Positions 7,848 through 17,260 of a DNA stretch of 40,538 nucleotides are shown in pieces. The translations under genes and the position numbers were made by a program. A model generated the notes under the pieces. That model was not told the DNA's origin, did not search any database, and was given only the letters and a program-made list of their open reading frames with translations. The stretch comes from an uncultured Rhodospirillales bacterium. GTDB taxonomy: Bacteria; Pseudomonadota; Alphaproteobacteria; Azospirillales; Azospirillaceae. How positions within the stretch are numbered: position 1 is the first letter of the stretch; each line of letters opens with the position of its first letter. The DNA lies in the NCBI GenBank assembly GCA_903920145.1, contig CAIXKV010000133.1:1-40538 (forward strand). Reading direction: 5' to 3'.

Positions 7848-9194
7848 TTATAGTCCAAGATGACTAACATCGATCAGAGCCTTGAGCCGGCGCAGTCCGA
7901 CGACCACGTCGTTGAGCCGCTCTTGAACCGTACTCGGTGCAGTTGGCGTTGCAGAGCCAACGACTACGGCAGGCGAAGCCGGAGCCGCAGATGGTGTCCG
8001 CGTGCCCCTCGGCAACGCAACCGTTAAACCCGCAGCGGCGGCAGAAGCGGCAGCCTTTTCAAGAGCGGTGATGGTCTGGTCAACAGAACTGTCGGGATCC
8101 CATAGCCACAATGGCGACGCGTTCGGTCCAACGTCACCTGATCCATCGGCTGTGACTGGCACCTGCATCAATACCCAAGCCAAATTCGGTAGGTATTCAT
8201 GCATCAAAGGTAATGTAAAACGAAAATACAATTGGCTTGAAAACCCCTCTTCTTTAAAAGATAGTTCTAATGTTCGCAGCATTAAACTATAGATTTTATT
8301 GAATGCGATCGCACAGTCAATTGCAACTTCATTAGTATAGTCTGATAGTTGAGCATTAGAAATAATTGGATAGGTACTTGGAAAGTCAGGAGTGTTAGCG
8401 ATTTTTTGAAATTTGATATAGTGAGACATTTCCAACGGCACGCCCATGATTGGGCCATAGGTTCCATCGGTACGATGACCATAATATTGATAGGCTCCAT
8501 AAGGTTGAACCGGAACTAACTGTCCAGATTCGGTCACGGCACCTTCGCCTTGTCGAACAATTTCATTGATCGCTTCTTTGGCTGTGACTTCCGATGTCAC
8601 TTGAATCGGCTTACCGCCGAATTTACCCAAATAGATATTGAGCAATTGATGCCGTCCCGGCTCTTGCCGAAACACCTTGTCATGGCCATAGGCTTTCACG
8701 CAGGCCTCGATGCCTAACCACAGGCCGGCGTAATATTGGCCGATGGTGTCAAAATTGGCTCCTTCAGGGGGAGCTTCAAAGGCGGCAGGCCGTTCAACGG
8801 CCATGAAGACATTACTAAAAACATCCTTCGATGCTTCAAAAAGGCCAATATAGGGTGTTGTATTGGGATTTGCACCGGGTAAGTAGGATGGATACTTTGG
8901 AACAACATCACCAGTGAACTGAGGAGTACCGCCAATTCCAACTAAAATATTTGCGGCTTGGTTGACATGGAACATCTCTTCCATGACTACACTACGCAAT
9001 ACTTGAAAGGCTTCGGAAGAACGATCGACAATTGAGTAAAGAGCGTTTAGATATAAAGGTATTGTTGTCATTTCGACATTAATTGCCCCTTGAGTAGCCG
9101 CTTGAAGCTCTTTAATACTGGTTAGTGATTTATATCGTTCGCTCAGGAGATATCGTTTATGGGACTCTCTGGTTGTCACCGATGTTGTGCTCAT
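7848..9194 (-). CDS. Ferritin-like domain protein of the VioB/RebD-associated type
   Basis: 448 residues, ATG preceded by AGGGGGC. The N-terminal half is a ferritin-like helical bundle: E41 in NVEMTTIPLYL, E73 and H76 in VVMEEMFHVNQAANIL, and a second pair of helices with GLWLGIEACV and PLEMSHYIKF. These are typical di-iron ligand patterns of the ferritin-like domain found in iminophenyl-pyruvate dimer synthases such as VioB and RebD. From about residue 390 the protein becomes Ala/Pro/Thr-rich (TPSAAPASP), then ends in a short helix. It is the first gene of the LodA/LodB operon. It may modify or condense the imine product of the oxidase, or handle H2O2, but this is inference. Confidence 0.8.
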   Translation of the reverse strand: MSTTSVTTRESHKRYLLSERYKSLTSIKELQAATQGAINVEMTTIPLYLNALYSIVDRSSEAFQVLRSVVMEEMFHVNQAANILVGIGGTPQFTGDVVPKYPSYLPGANPNTTPYIGLFEASKDVFSNVFMAVERPAAFEAPPEGANFDTIGQYYAGLWLGIEACVKAYGHDKVFRQEPGRHQLLNIYLGKFGGKPIQVTSEVTAKEAINEIVRQGEGAVTESGQLVPVQPYGAYQYYGHRTDGTYGPIMGVPLEMSHYIKFQKIANTPDFPSTYPIISNAQLSDYTNEVAIDCAIAFNKIYSLMLRTLELSFKEEGFSSQLYFRFTLPLMHEYLPNLAWVLMQVPVTADGSGDVGPNASPLWLWDPDSSVDQTITALEKAAASAAAAGLTVALPRGTRTPSAAPASPAVVVGSATPTAPSTVQERLNDVVVGLRRLKALIDVSHLGL

Positions 9195-9229
9195 AGTGCC
9201 CCCTGGGGTGAGAGTGTATCACGGCCCTT

Positions 9230-9262
9230 GCCTAACATACACACGTATTAAAGTTGTTAGGC
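9230..9262. promoter_or_regulatory. Inverted repeat upstream of the LodA operon
   Basis: GCCTAAC (9230-9236) and GTTAGGC (9256-9262) are exact complements separated by 19 bp, about 35 bp upstream of the first gene of the operon. The centre-to-centre spacing (26 bp) suits a dimeric or looped repressor, but no -35/-10 pair is clear. It may be an operator or a leader stem. Confidence 0.3.
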
Positions 9263-9427
9263 ATGTGATCTTATAGCTATGATAGATGTAATGGCAAGTG
9301 GCAAAATTAAGGCACGATTTTTTTCAAAATAAACTCTGAATACGTTTTTATTATTCGCTACTTCCGCTTTTGAGAGAAACCGACAGAGGACTTCATGCCT
9401 GATGTCGTTACCCCCTGCTCTCATTCC

Positions 9428-9540
9428 GGCGAGCGGCAACGATGACTGATCGCCGGTCCTTGGGCGGTGATTGTGCCCACGCGGCATCTGAGGACCGACT
9501 TGATCTCTCAGCATCAAGACCCCATGATCTGATGCCACAG
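9428..9540 (+). repeat. Decayed copy of the dispersed palindromic element
   Basis: Keeps the overall module order in degraded form: GGCGAGC...TCGCCGG, then GGCATCTGAGG, then CTTGAT...ATCAAGACCCCATG. The first and last hairpins remain but the middle has diverged. It lies between the recombinase and the Lod operon; no gene is supported in 9263-9589. Confidence 0.45.
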
Positions 9541-9589
9541 AATTATAAAATAATTTGCATTTATCATGGATAAAAAATTTATATTAATA

Positions 9590-10609
9590 CTATAATCCTG
9601 CCGCTTTTGTTAAATTAATTTTAAATCGTTCGCCACGCCGCTGATAACGGCGGGTCATTTCTGCTGTCGTATGTCCAAGATGACGCTGGACAAAGCGTTC
9701 TTCGACTTGTGCAGCGGTCGCTAATCCAGCCCGCAAACTATGGCCGGAAAACCGTTTTTCCCGTTCACCTTCCGATAAATCACCGCGAATTCCTGCGGCC
9801 ATTGCCATCTTTTTCACCAACCGCGCCACATGACGATCCGAAAGCCGTTCGCTTTGTATCCGCCTGCCGTCTCGAGTGATGCCCCGAAACACCGGCCCAT
9901 GAGCAATCCGACCCAGAGTCATCCAAGTTTTAAGGGCCTGAACCGGACAGCTCAGGTCTGACGATCCAGGGCCGATTTCAACCTCCCGCCACCCGGATTT
10001 ACCTTTGACGTGCAAGATCACACCACCTTCCAGGATTTCGATCCAACCTCGCCCGTCTTCGGTCTCGTTGGGCCCATGATCAAGCCCAACGATTTCAGAA
10101 CGACGCAAACCTCCAGCAAAACCAAGTAATAAAATGGCACGATCCCGCAATCCACGGAGATCACGCCCCAACATTTCGATCATAGATAGAATGTCACTAG
10201 CCAATAAAGCATCTTTTGTCACAGGAGGACGGCCATGGGCTTTTCGAATACCGGCCAAGACTTCTCGGATATGAGGATCTGTGCGATCCATTGGCATTTT
10301 TCCCTGTCGGAACATCCAAGCCAATCCCGACAACCGACGCTCGATGGAACGAACCGACGCGCCCCCTGCCGAAGCCAAATCGGCCAGATAGAGGCCAATC
10401 TGTTGGGGTTCCGGCGGGGTTTCTGACAATCCGCGACGCGCGCACCATCGGGTATAATGTTTCCAATCGGCGGCATAAGCCCGATGAGTATTTTCAGCAC
10501 GAGCTTTACGGGCATAATCCTGCGCCTTACCGGCCAAATTTTCTAGGTGAGACAACCCCGCCGGTAAGGGCAATAATTCAGACGAGGATAGAGGCGGAAA
10601 GATTTCCAT
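9590..10609 (-). CDS. Tyrosine recombinase / phage-type integrase
   Basis: 339 residues. An N-terminal SAM-like core-binding domain (residues 25-125) is followed by the catalytic domain. The active-site set is complete: R169 in GGLRRSEI, K204 in VKGKSGW, H290 and R293 in SGHSLRAG, H313 in RHLGHTT and Y322 in TRRYQRR. The protein should therefore be able to cleave and rejoin DNA. It stands alone with no excisionase, phage genes or visible attachment repeats nearby, so it may resolve plasmid dimers or be left from an integrated element. This family is common in alphaproteobacterial plasmids and genomic islands. Confidence 0.9.
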   Translation of the reverse strand: MEIFPPLSSSELLPLPAGLSHLENLAGKAQDYARKARAENTHRAYAADWKHYTRWCARRGLSETPPEPQQIGLYLADLASAGGASVRSIERRLSGLAWMFRQGKMPMDRTDPHIREVLAGIRKAHGRPPVTKDALLASDILSMIEMLGRDLRGLRDRAILLLGFAGGLRRSEIVGLDHGPNETEDGRGWIEILEGGVILHVKGKSGWREVEIGPGSSDLSCPVQALKTWMTLGRIAHGPVFRGITRDGRRIQSERLSDRHVARLVKKMAMAAGIRGDLSEGEREKRFSGHSLRAGLATAAQVEERFVQRHLGHTTAEMTRRYQRRGERFKINLTKAAGL

Positions 10610-10681
10610 GTTTCACAAGCCCGGCATCATGCGGAATCCAATGGGCTTACCTATAGCACACAGCCGTTTTTTTGGGGCTGT

Positions 10682-10762
10682 AATACCATCGGGCCTTGAT
10701 TTGGCTGCGCGTTCGTGCGCGCGCAGCCCTAGGGCACGGATCCGCCCGCCCGGTCTCCGAAG
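10682..10762 (+). repeat. Rearranged copy of the dispersed palindromic element
   Basis: Begins with ATACCATCGGGCCTTGAT, the reverse orientation of the last module. It then has a strong 9-bp hairpin (10703-10711 against 10720-10728), followed by forward-orientation GGCACGGATCCGCCCGCCCG, the fourth module. The modules are therefore shuffled, which suggests recombination between copies. The remainder of 10610-10924 shows AT-rich sequence that may hold the kdp promoter, but no clear hexamers. Confidence 0.55.
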
Positions 10763-10924
10763 CATGACACTTTAATGATAGCATTAACTCTTTTATATTT
10801 TTCTTATCTCTTGAGCTGATTCCTGATCTCGAACTTTAATGTCGAAATATGCTCCAATCGGTCCTGGGTGGTTGTCGTGACGTTACATAACACGAAGAAA
10901 CCATCAACATTTTTGGAGTTTTCC

Positions 10925-11008
10925 ATGTTCGATCTTGTCTTGATGGTGGGCAGTCTCGGGCTTTTTGTCCTAATGATTGGCTATGCTTCTGCGTGCGATC
11001 GGCTGTGA
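10925..11008 (+). CDS. 27-residue membrane microprotein upstream of kdpF
   Basis: MFDLVLMVGSLGLFVLMIGY then ASACDRL: one hydrophobic helix with a short C-terminal tail ending in CDRL. It is preceded by TTTGGAG (10913-10919) and stops 7 bp before kdpF. Small ORFs of this shape with an ACDRL ending occur, to my recollection, directly ahead of kdpF in many proteobacterial kdp operons. It probably associates with the KdpFABC complex, but no function is known to me. Confidence 0.65.
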   Translation: MFDLVLMVGSLGLFVLMIGYASACDRL

Positions 11009-11015
11009 GGATATC

Positions 11016-11105
11016 ATGAGCCTTGATCTTATTCTTGGTAGCTTGGTGGCGGCAGTGCTGTTCGGCTATCTCGTTTACGCGCTGATCAGGCCGGAGAAAT
11101 TCTAA
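11016..11105 (+). CDS. kdpF: KdpF, small subunit of the high-affinity K+ transporting ATPase
   Basis: 29 residues: one membrane helix followed by the diagnostic KdpF ending YALIRPEKF. KdpF is a lipid-like stabilising subunit of the inner-membrane KdpFABC complex. The start ATG at 11016 follows GTGAGGA. The stop codon overlaps the kdpA start in TAATG, indicating translational coupling. Confidence 0.9.
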   Translation: MSLDLILGSLVAAVLFGYLVYALIRPEKF

Positions 11106-12832
11106 TGACTCTCAACGGATGGTTTCAGATCGCGCTGTTTGGTGTGATCGTGGTGCTGTTGACCCGGCCCATTGGCGGCTATATGACCCGCTTGTTTGCT
11201 GGCGAGCGCACCTTTTTATCTCCGATTCTGCACCCCCTGGAAATCGGCCTTTACCGGCTGGCCGGGGTTGATGAACGCACCGAGCAGCATTGGTGGACCT
11301 ACACTGTTGCTATGCTTGCCTTTAATTTGGTTTGTTTTGCCAGCCTTTACGCGCTGTTGCGTTTGCAAGGGCTGTTGCCGCTGAATCCTCAGGGCATGAC
11401 GGCCGTCACGCCCGATCTGGCTCTAAATACCGCCATCAGCTTCATCACCAACACCAATTGGCAGAATTACGGCGGCGAAACCACGCTGTCTTATTTGGTC
11501 CAAATGGTTGGCCTGACTGTTCACAATTTCGTTTCGGCCGCCACCGGGATTGCCCTGGCTGTCGCACTGGTCCGTGGATTTTCCCGGCGCTCCAGTAAAA
11601 CCGTGGGTAATTTCTGGGTTGATCTGGTGCGATGCACTTTGTATGTGCTGTTACCAATCAGCTTAGTCTGCGTGTTGTTTTTTGTCTGGCAAGGCGTGCC
11701 CCAGAATCTTGGCGCCTATACCGAAGCGACAACCCTGGAAGGCGCCAAGCAACTCATTGCTCAGGGGCCAGTTGCTTCCCAACTGGTCATCAAGATGTTG
11801 GGCACCAACGGTGGCGGCTTCTTTAACGCCAATTCGGCCCACCCCTTCGAAAATCCAACCGCCCTCAGCAATCTGCTCCAGATGGTGCTGATTTTCCTGC
11901 TAGGAGCCGGCCTAACCAATCTGTTTGGCCGCATGGTGGGAGACGAGCGCCAAGGGTGGGCTCTGTTCAGTACCATGGGCATGCTGTTTGTGGCGGGCGT
12001 AGCGATTTGTTATTGGGCCGAAGCGACGGGTAACCCGGCCTTTGCTCCATTAGGGATCGACCAGACCCCCAGCATCGCCCAAGCCGGCGGGAACATGGAA
12101 GGCAAAGAGGTTCGCTTTGGCATCGCCAATTCGGCCCTATTCACCACTATCACCACCGATGCATCCTGTGGTGCGGTCAACACTATGCATGACAGTTTAA
12201 CACCTCTTGGTGGTTTAGTTCCACTGGCTAACATTATGCTAGGAGAAACCATTTTTGGCGGGGTTGGCTCCGGCCTATACGGCATGCTTTTGTATGTCAT
12301 CATCGCCATGTTCGTCGCTGGATTAATGGTCGGGCGAACCCCAGAATATGTCGGCAAGAAACTAGAAGCCAAAGAAGTCAAAATGACCATGCTGGCTTTA
12401 CTATGCGTGCCACTGGTCAATATCGGCTTGACATCGATTGCTTCAGCCATCCCTGCGGGTGTCGCCGGGGTTAGTAATGCCGGACCTCATGGCTTTACCG
12501 AAATTTTATACGCCTATGTCTCGTCAGCAGGTAACAATGGCAGTGCCTTTGCGGGGCTTTCAGGCAATACGCTCTGGTATAATCTGACGTTAGCCCTGGC
12601 CATGTTTATTGGTCGGTTTGCCCTGATTGTGCCGATGATGGCGGTTGCTGGTTCGCTGGCCTCCAAGAAACGGCTGCCGCCTTCGCTCGGAACCTTCCCC
12701 ACCAACGGTCCACTGTTCGTCATCTTGCTGATCGGTACCATGCTGATCGTGGTTGGCCTGACCTATTTCCCGGCGGTGTCGCTAGGCCCCGTGGTGGAAC
12801 AGCTTTTGATGCAAACCGGCGCCCTCTATTGA
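11105..12832 (+). CDS. kdpA: KdpA, potassium-binding channel-like subunit
   Basis: 575 residues, slightly longer than the E. coli protein. About ten membrane helices. Selectivity-filter signatures are visible: [10 protein letters not shown] (near residue 118), [19 protein letters not shown] (near 235), [20 protein letters not shown] (near 350) and [12 protein letters not shown] (near 475), the four repeats that form the K+ path. It takes K+ from the periplasm and passes it to KdpB. The gene overlaps kdpF by one base and is the second structural gene of a complete kdpFABCDE array. Confidence 0.97.
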   Translation: MTLNGWFQIALFGVIVVLLTRPIGGYMTRLFAGERTFLSPILHPLEIGLYRLAGVDERTEQHWWTYTVAMLAFNLVCFASLYALLRLQGLLPLNPQGMTAVTPDLALNTAISFITNTNWQNYGGETTLSYLVQMVGLTVHNFVSAATGIALAVALVRGFSRRSSKTVGNFWVDLVRCTLYVLLPISLVCVLFFVWQGVPQNLGAYTEATTLEGAKQLIAQGPVASQLVIKMLGTNGGGFFNANSAHPFENPTALSNLLQMVLIFLLGAGLTNLFGRMVGDERQGWALFSTMGMLFVAGVAICYWAEATGNPAFAPLGIDQTPSIAQAGGNMEGKEVRFGIANSALFTTITTDASCGAVNTMHDSLTPLGGLVPLANIMLGETIFGGVGSGLYGMLLYVIIAMFVAGLMVGRTPEYVGKKLEAKEVKMTMLALLCVPLVNIGLTSIASAIPAGVAGVSNAGPHGFTEILYAYVSSAGNNGSAFAGLSGNTLWYNLTLALAMFIGRFALIVPMMAVAGSLASKKRLPPSLGTFPTNGPLFVILLIGTMLIVVGLTYFPAVSLGPVVEQLLMQTGALY

Positions 12833-12843
12833 TTGGTGATGCT

Positions 12844-14904
12844 ATGACCATCCATCATGCTCCGGCGTCGATGTTCGACCCGGCAATTCTCGGCCCGGCA
12901 ATCCCCGAGGCTTTTCGTAAACTCGACCCGCGCCACCTGATCCGCAACCCTGTGATGTTTGCGGTGGCCATGGTGGCGGTGCTGGTCAGCGCCCTGTTTG
13001 TCCGGGACGGACTCGACCATGCGCCAAACCTGCTCTTTACCGGCCAAATCATGGCTTGGTTATGGATCACGGTGCTGTTCGCGACCTTTGCCGAAGCGGT
13101 GGCCGAGGGCCGGGGCAAGGCACAGGCGGCGTTTTTGCGCCGTTCGCGAACCGAGACCATAGCCAAACGATTGACTGACCCCAAGGGCCGCCGTTTCGAG
13201 ACGGTCAATGCCGAAGAACTTCAGGTTGGTGACGTGGTTTTGGTCGAAGCCAACGACACCATCCCCGGCGATGGCGAGGTTATTGAAGGCATTGCTTCGG
13301 TCAATGAAAGCGCCATTACTGGGGAATCCGCTCCGGTTATTCGTGAAAGTGGCGGCGATCGGTCGGCAGTAACCGGAGGAACCTTGGTTTTGTCGGACTG
13401 GATCAAGGTCCGGGTGACGGCGGGTCGAGGCTCCAGTTTCCTGGACCGGATGATTGCGCTGATTGAAGGAGCTGAACGCCAGAAAACCCCCAATGAAATC
13501 GCCCTCAATATCCTGCTAGCCGGCATGACTCTAATCTTCATTCTGGCCACCGTAACCATTCCCGGTTTCACGGCCTATGTCGGCGGTGGCGTATCGGTGG
13601 TGGTGCTGGTGGCTCTATTCGTCACCCTGATTCCGACCACCATCGGGGCGTTGTTATCGGCTATCGGCATTGCGGGCATGGATCGGTTGGTTCGTTTTAA
13701 CGTCCTGGCCATGTCGGGCCGGGCAGTGGAGGCCGCTGGCGACGTTGACACTTTGCTGTTGGACAAAACCGGGACAATCACCTTGGGTAACCGGGTGGCC
13801 ACCGGCTTTATCCCGGTGGATGGCACCAGCGAGGCTGAACTGGCGGAGGCGGCTTATTTTGCCTCGCTGGCCGATGAAACTCCCGAAGGCCGCTCGATTG
13901 TCGCCCTGGGCCGTGAGAAATACGGCATGCGCGAGCTTCATCCGGCGTTTGAAACCGCTCATGCCGTGCCCTTTACCGCCCAAACCCGTATGAGTGGCGT
14001 CGATCTGCCCGATGGAGAAATTCGTAAGGGTGCGGTGGACAGTGTTATAGCCTATGTTGGGCAGAAAGCTGGCACGACGACTCCCGTTCGCTCGCGAGAA
14101 CTGGATCAGGCGGTCGAAGCCATAGCAACGGCGGGAGGAACACCTCTGGCTGTTGCTCGGAATGGTCGATTGCTGGGAATTATTCACCTAAAAGACGTTG
14201 TTAAGGGCGGGATTCGCGAGCGTTTTGCCGAACTTCGTCAAATGGGCATTCGAACGGTGATGATCACCGGAGACAATCCCCTAACCGCTGCGGCCATTGC
14301 GGCGGAAGCGGGGGTTGATGATTTCTTGGCTCAAGCCACCCCAGAAGACAAACTGAAATTGATCCGTCAGGAACAAAGCGGCGGAAAACTGGTCGCCATG
14401 TGTGGTGATGGCACCAACGATGCGCCGGCTTTGGCCCAAGCGGATGTTGGAGTGGCGATGAATACCGGCACCATGGCAGCCCGTGAGGCCGGAAACATGG
14501 TCGATTTGGACAGCAACCCGACCAAACTCATCGAGATTGTTGCCATCGGAAAGCAACTCCTGATGACCCGTGGCGCTTTGACGACCTTTTCAATCGCCAA
14601 TGATGTTGCAAAATACTTTGCAATTATTCCGGCAATGTTTGCTTCGGTCTATCCTGCTTTGGGCGTCCTGAACGTCATGGGATTATCCAGCCCACAAAGT
14701 GCGATCCTCTCGGCGATCATCTTCAACGCTCTGATCATCGTTGTTTTGATCCCGCTGGCCCTAAAAGGCGTCGCCTATCGGCCTCGTCCGGCGGCAACGC
14801 TGTTGACTCGAAATCTTCTGGTTTACGGACTGGGGGGTGTGGTGGTGCCATTCATCGGCATCAAAGCCATTGATTACCTTGTCACCGCGCTCGGCCTGGC
14901 CTGA
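12844..14904 (+). CDS. kdpB: KdpB, P-type ATPase subunit
   Basis: 686 residues from the ATG at 12844. An in-frame TTG at 12829 is possible, but the chosen start puts the phosphorylated Asp at D307 (LLLDKTGT) and the TGES serine at S162, the same numbers as in E. coli KdpB. In E. coli, phosphorylation of S162 inhibits the pump, so this control may be conserved. Other motifs: [20 protein letters not shown] in the P domain, and the short TM arrangement of P-IA ATPases. Hydrolyses ATP to drive K+ through KdpA. It follows kdpA after 11 bp. Confidence 0.97.
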   Translation: MTIHHAPASMFDPAILGPAIPEAFRKLDPRHLIRNPVMFAVAMVAVLVSALFVRDGLDHAPNLLFTGQIMAWLWITVLFATFAEAVAEGRGKAQAAFLRRSRTETIAKRLTDPKGRRFETVNAEELQVGDVVLVEANDTIPGDGEVIEGIASVNESAITGESAPVIRESGGDRSAVTGGTLVLSDWIKVRVTAGRGSSFLDRMIALIEGAERQKTPNEIALNILLAGMTLIFILATVTIPGFTAYVGGGVSVVVLVALFVTLIPTTIGALLSAIGIAGMDRLVRFNVLAMSGRAVEAAGDVDTLLLDKTGTITLGNRVATGFIPVDGTSEAELAEAAYFASLADETPEGRSIVALGREKYGMRELHPAFETAHAVPFTAQTRMSGVDLPDGEIRKGAVDSVIAYVGQKAGTTTPVRSRELDQAVEAIATAGGTPLAVARNGRLLGIIHLKDVVKGGIRERFAELRQMGIRTVMITGDNPLTAAAIAAEAGVDDFLAQATPEDKLKLIRQEQSGGKLVAMCGDGTNDAPALAQADVGVAMNTGTMAAREAGNMVDLDSNPTKLIEIVAIGKQLLMTRGALTTFSIANDVAKYFAIIPAMFASVYPALGVLNVMGLSSPQSAILSAIIFNALIIVVLIPLALKGVAYRPRPAATLLTRNLLVYGLGGVVVPFIGIKAIDYLVTALGLA

Positions 14905-14921
14905 ACCAAGGGAGTCTGTTC

Positions 14922-15524
14922 ATGCTTAACCATCTTCGTCCCGCCCTGGTCTTGACGCTGGCCTTCACGGCCTTGTGCGGGCTGGCGTATCCGCTGGCTA
15001 TGACCGGCTTGGCCCAAGCCTTGTTTCCGATTCAGGCCAATGGTAGCCTGATTCTTAAGGACAATCGGGTCATTGGTTCGGCCTTGATCGGTCAATCCTT
15101 CGTCAGTGATACCTACTTCCATGGCCGTCCGTCGGCAACCACCGATACCGACCCCACGGACTCAACCAAAACCGTGGCGGCCCCTTATAACGCCGCCAAT
15201 TCGTCCGGTTCCAACCTAGGACCAACCAGTCAAGCTCTGATCGACCGGATCAAAGCCGATGTTGCCACCGCACAGGCAGATCATCCGGGGCCCGTCCCGG
15301 TGGATTTGGTGACCAGTTCGGCCAGTGGTCTTGACCCCGATATAACCCCCGCCGCCGCTGCATTCCAGGTGGCGCGGGTGGCCAAGGCACGTCATACTTC
15401 CGAGGATCAGTTGCGGGCTTTGATTGCGGCCCACACCAAAGAACGACTGGCCGGGCTCATCGGCGAGCCCACCGTCAACGTGTTGGAATTGAATTTGGCA
15501 TTGGATGACCTTCCCGCACACTGA
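14922..15524 (+). CDS. kdpC: KdpC, periplasmic-facing subunit of the K+ ATPase
   Basis: 200 residues with a single N-terminal membrane anchor (residues 8-32) and a soluble domain. Conserved blocks are FHGRPSA (about residue 66), a Ser/Asn-rich NAANSSGSNLGPTSQAL, DLVTSSASGLDPDITPAAA and the terminal VNVLELNLALD. KdpC stabilises the complex and increases ATP and K+ affinity. The insertion TDTDPTDSTKTVAAP is a mild local variation. Its 3' end overlaps kdpD by 20 bp. Confidence 0.95.
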   Translation: MLNHLRPALVLTLAFTALCGLAYPLAMTGLAQALFPIQANGSLILKDNRVIGSALIGQSFVSDTYFHGRPSATTDTDPTDSTKTVAAPYNAANSSGSNLGPTSQALIDRIKADVATAQADHPGPVPVDLVTSSASGLDPDITPAAAAFQVARVAKARHTSEDQLRALIAAHTKERLAGLIGEPTVNVLELNLALDDLPAH

Positions 15525-17106
15525 AGACGAGCGCCGGTCCGCTGAACGGCCCGGCGCCTCGCCCCACCGCACCACTCGCGGGGCCTATGGATTCAGTACC
15601 GTCATGGTGGTGGTCGCCCTTGGCGTCTGCCTGGCCATCGATAAGCTCGTCGTGGTTCCCAACATCTCGCTGATTTTTTTGGTCGCAGTGTTGGGGACGG
15701 CGATGATTTATGGTCTATTACCATCGCTCTATGCCAGTTTCCTGGCCGTTGCAGCCTATAATTTTTTTTTCCTGCCGCCCATCTACACCTTTACGGTCGC
15801 GGACCCGGCAAATGTCGTTGCCTTGGTGATGTTTGGCCTAGTGGCGGTTCTGACTAGCCATCTGGCCGCCGTCAGTCGCCACCGCCTCGACGAGGCACGC
15901 CGCCATGCCCGCACCATGGCCGAGCTTCAAGTGTTTAGCGGGAAATTGGCCGGTATCGGCGATCTGGCCGGACTGCTGTCGGTAACGGCGGATCAGGTGG
16001 CTAGCATGCTCGACCGGCGGGTGGTGATCCTGATGCCAGCAGATGAGGGGTTAGTGATTCGCTGTTGCGTCCCAAAGGCCGCTTTGCCCTCTTATTCGGC
16101 TAGCCCCTCTCCTCTTGACGATGGGTTCAGCGATACCGATCGGGCGGCAGCTCAGTGGGCTTGGGATCACGATCAGCCGACCGGCCGTGGCGCGGACACG
16201 TTACCCGGTGCCCGCTGGTTGTTTCTGCCCATGCGCACCGAACGGGGACGGGTGGCTGTGCTGGGTGTTGCCGCCGACCGCTTGACGCTGGGACCAACCC
16301 TTGAAGACCGAAGGTTGATTGAAGCTCTGGCCGATCAAGCGGCGGTAGCCATCGAGCGGATCGTTCTGGCCGAGGATATCGATCGGGCGCGACTGTTGGC
16401 GGAGACCGAGCGTTTGCGTTCAGCCCTATTGAACAGCCTGTCCCATGATTTGCGCACACCGCTGTCGTCGATCCTAGCCGCCGCAACCAGCCTACAACGA
16501 CATGATGCCAGCTATGATGCGGACAACCGCGCCGCCCTGACCGCCACTATCCAAAGTGAAGCCGAGCGGATGAACCGTTTCGTCAATAATTTGCTTGATA
16601 TGACTCGGATTGAATCTGGCGCGTTAGCTCCAAAACAGGAAGTTGTCGATCTTCTTGATGTGGTTGGCACGGCCCTGGACGGAATGGCCCGACTTTTGGA
16701 TGGACATTTTGTTCTGGTGGATATTCCCGCCGATTTGCCGATGATCAATGGCGATTTTATGCTGTTGGAGCAGGTTTTGTTAAACCTCCTAGACAATGCC
16801 GCTAAATATAGTCCGAGTTCTGGAACCATCACTTTGATTGGTCGGCGGGCCTCAACCCGTATCGTTTTAACGATTACGGACGAAGGGCCGGGCATTCCAC
16901 CGGATCGCTTGGCTCGAGTGTTCGATAAGTTCTACCGCGTCCATGCCGGTGACCGGCAACGGGCTGGGACTGGCCTGGGTTTGGCCATTGCTCAAGCCTT
17001 TGTTGAGGCCATGGGCGGAACCATCACTGCGGCCAACCGGCAAGACCGCAGCGGCGCCGTGTTTATGGTCTCGTTGCCGGTGGGGCTGGAGATGCCCGCA
17101 TTATGA
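15505..17106 (+). CDS. kdpD: Short KdpD sensor histidine kinase lacking the N-terminal KdpD/Usp domains
   Basis: 533 residues against about 890 in classical KdpD. The protein begins almost directly with the four-helix DUF4118 membrane region (residues 27-120), followed by a GAF-like domain (about 140-285). The kinase core follows: H314 in SLSHDLRTPLSS, N-box NLLDNAAKYSP, G1 DEGPGIPPDRL and GTGLGLAIAQAF. The cytoplasmic N-terminal KdpD domain with its Walker motifs and the Usp domain, which respond to cell state, are absent. The start overlaps kdpC and no upstream sequence could encode them. It should phosphorylate KdpE, but with altered signal input. Confidence 0.88.
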   Translation: MTFPHTEDERRSAERPGASPHRTTRGAYGFSTVMVVVALGVCLAIDKLVVVPNISLIFLVAVLGTAMIYGLLPSLYASFLAVAAYNFFFLPPIYTFTVADPANVVALVMFGLVAVLTSHLAAVSRHRLDEARRHARTMAELQVFSGKLAGIGDLAGLLSVTADQVASMLDRRVVILMPADEGLVIRCCVPKAALPSYSASPSPLDDGFSDTDRAAAQWAWDHDQPTGRGADTLPGARWLFLPMRTERGRVAVLGVAADRLTLGPTLEDRRLIEALADQAAVAIERIVLAEDIDRARLLAETERLRSALLNSLSHDLRTPLSSILAAATSLQRHDASYDADNRAALTATIQSEAERMNRFVNNLLDMTRIESGALAPKQEVVDLLDVVGTALDGMARLLDGHFVLVDIPADLPMINGDFMLLEQVLLNLLDNAAKYSPSSGTITLIGRRASTRIVLTITDEGPGIPPDRLARVFDKFYRVHAGDRQRAGTGLGLAIAQAFVEAMGGTITAANRQDRSGAVFMVSLPVGLEMPAL

Positions 17107-17130
17107 ATAGACCAAGGGATCGAACTTTCC

Positions 17131-17196
17131 GTGGGCCGCGAGTGCGGCTCTACCCGCCCGGCATCTGAGGGCAGCCTTTGATGGATCAAAATCCCT
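17131..17196 (+). repeat. Truncated copy of the dispersed element between kdpD and kdpE
   Basis: GGGCCGCGAGTGCGGCTC, then CCCGCCCGGCATCTGAGGG and CAGCCTTTGATGGATCAAA match the second, fourth and fifth modules in forward order with deletions. It separates kdpD and kdpE by 154 bp, whereas these genes usually abut, so it probably inserted inside the operon. Confidence 0.65.
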
Positions 17197-17260
17197 TGAC
17201 GGTTTTTTGCCATAATGTCTTGAGGTTAAGGACGTTTCCCCGGCTTGTGGGAGTTTATCC

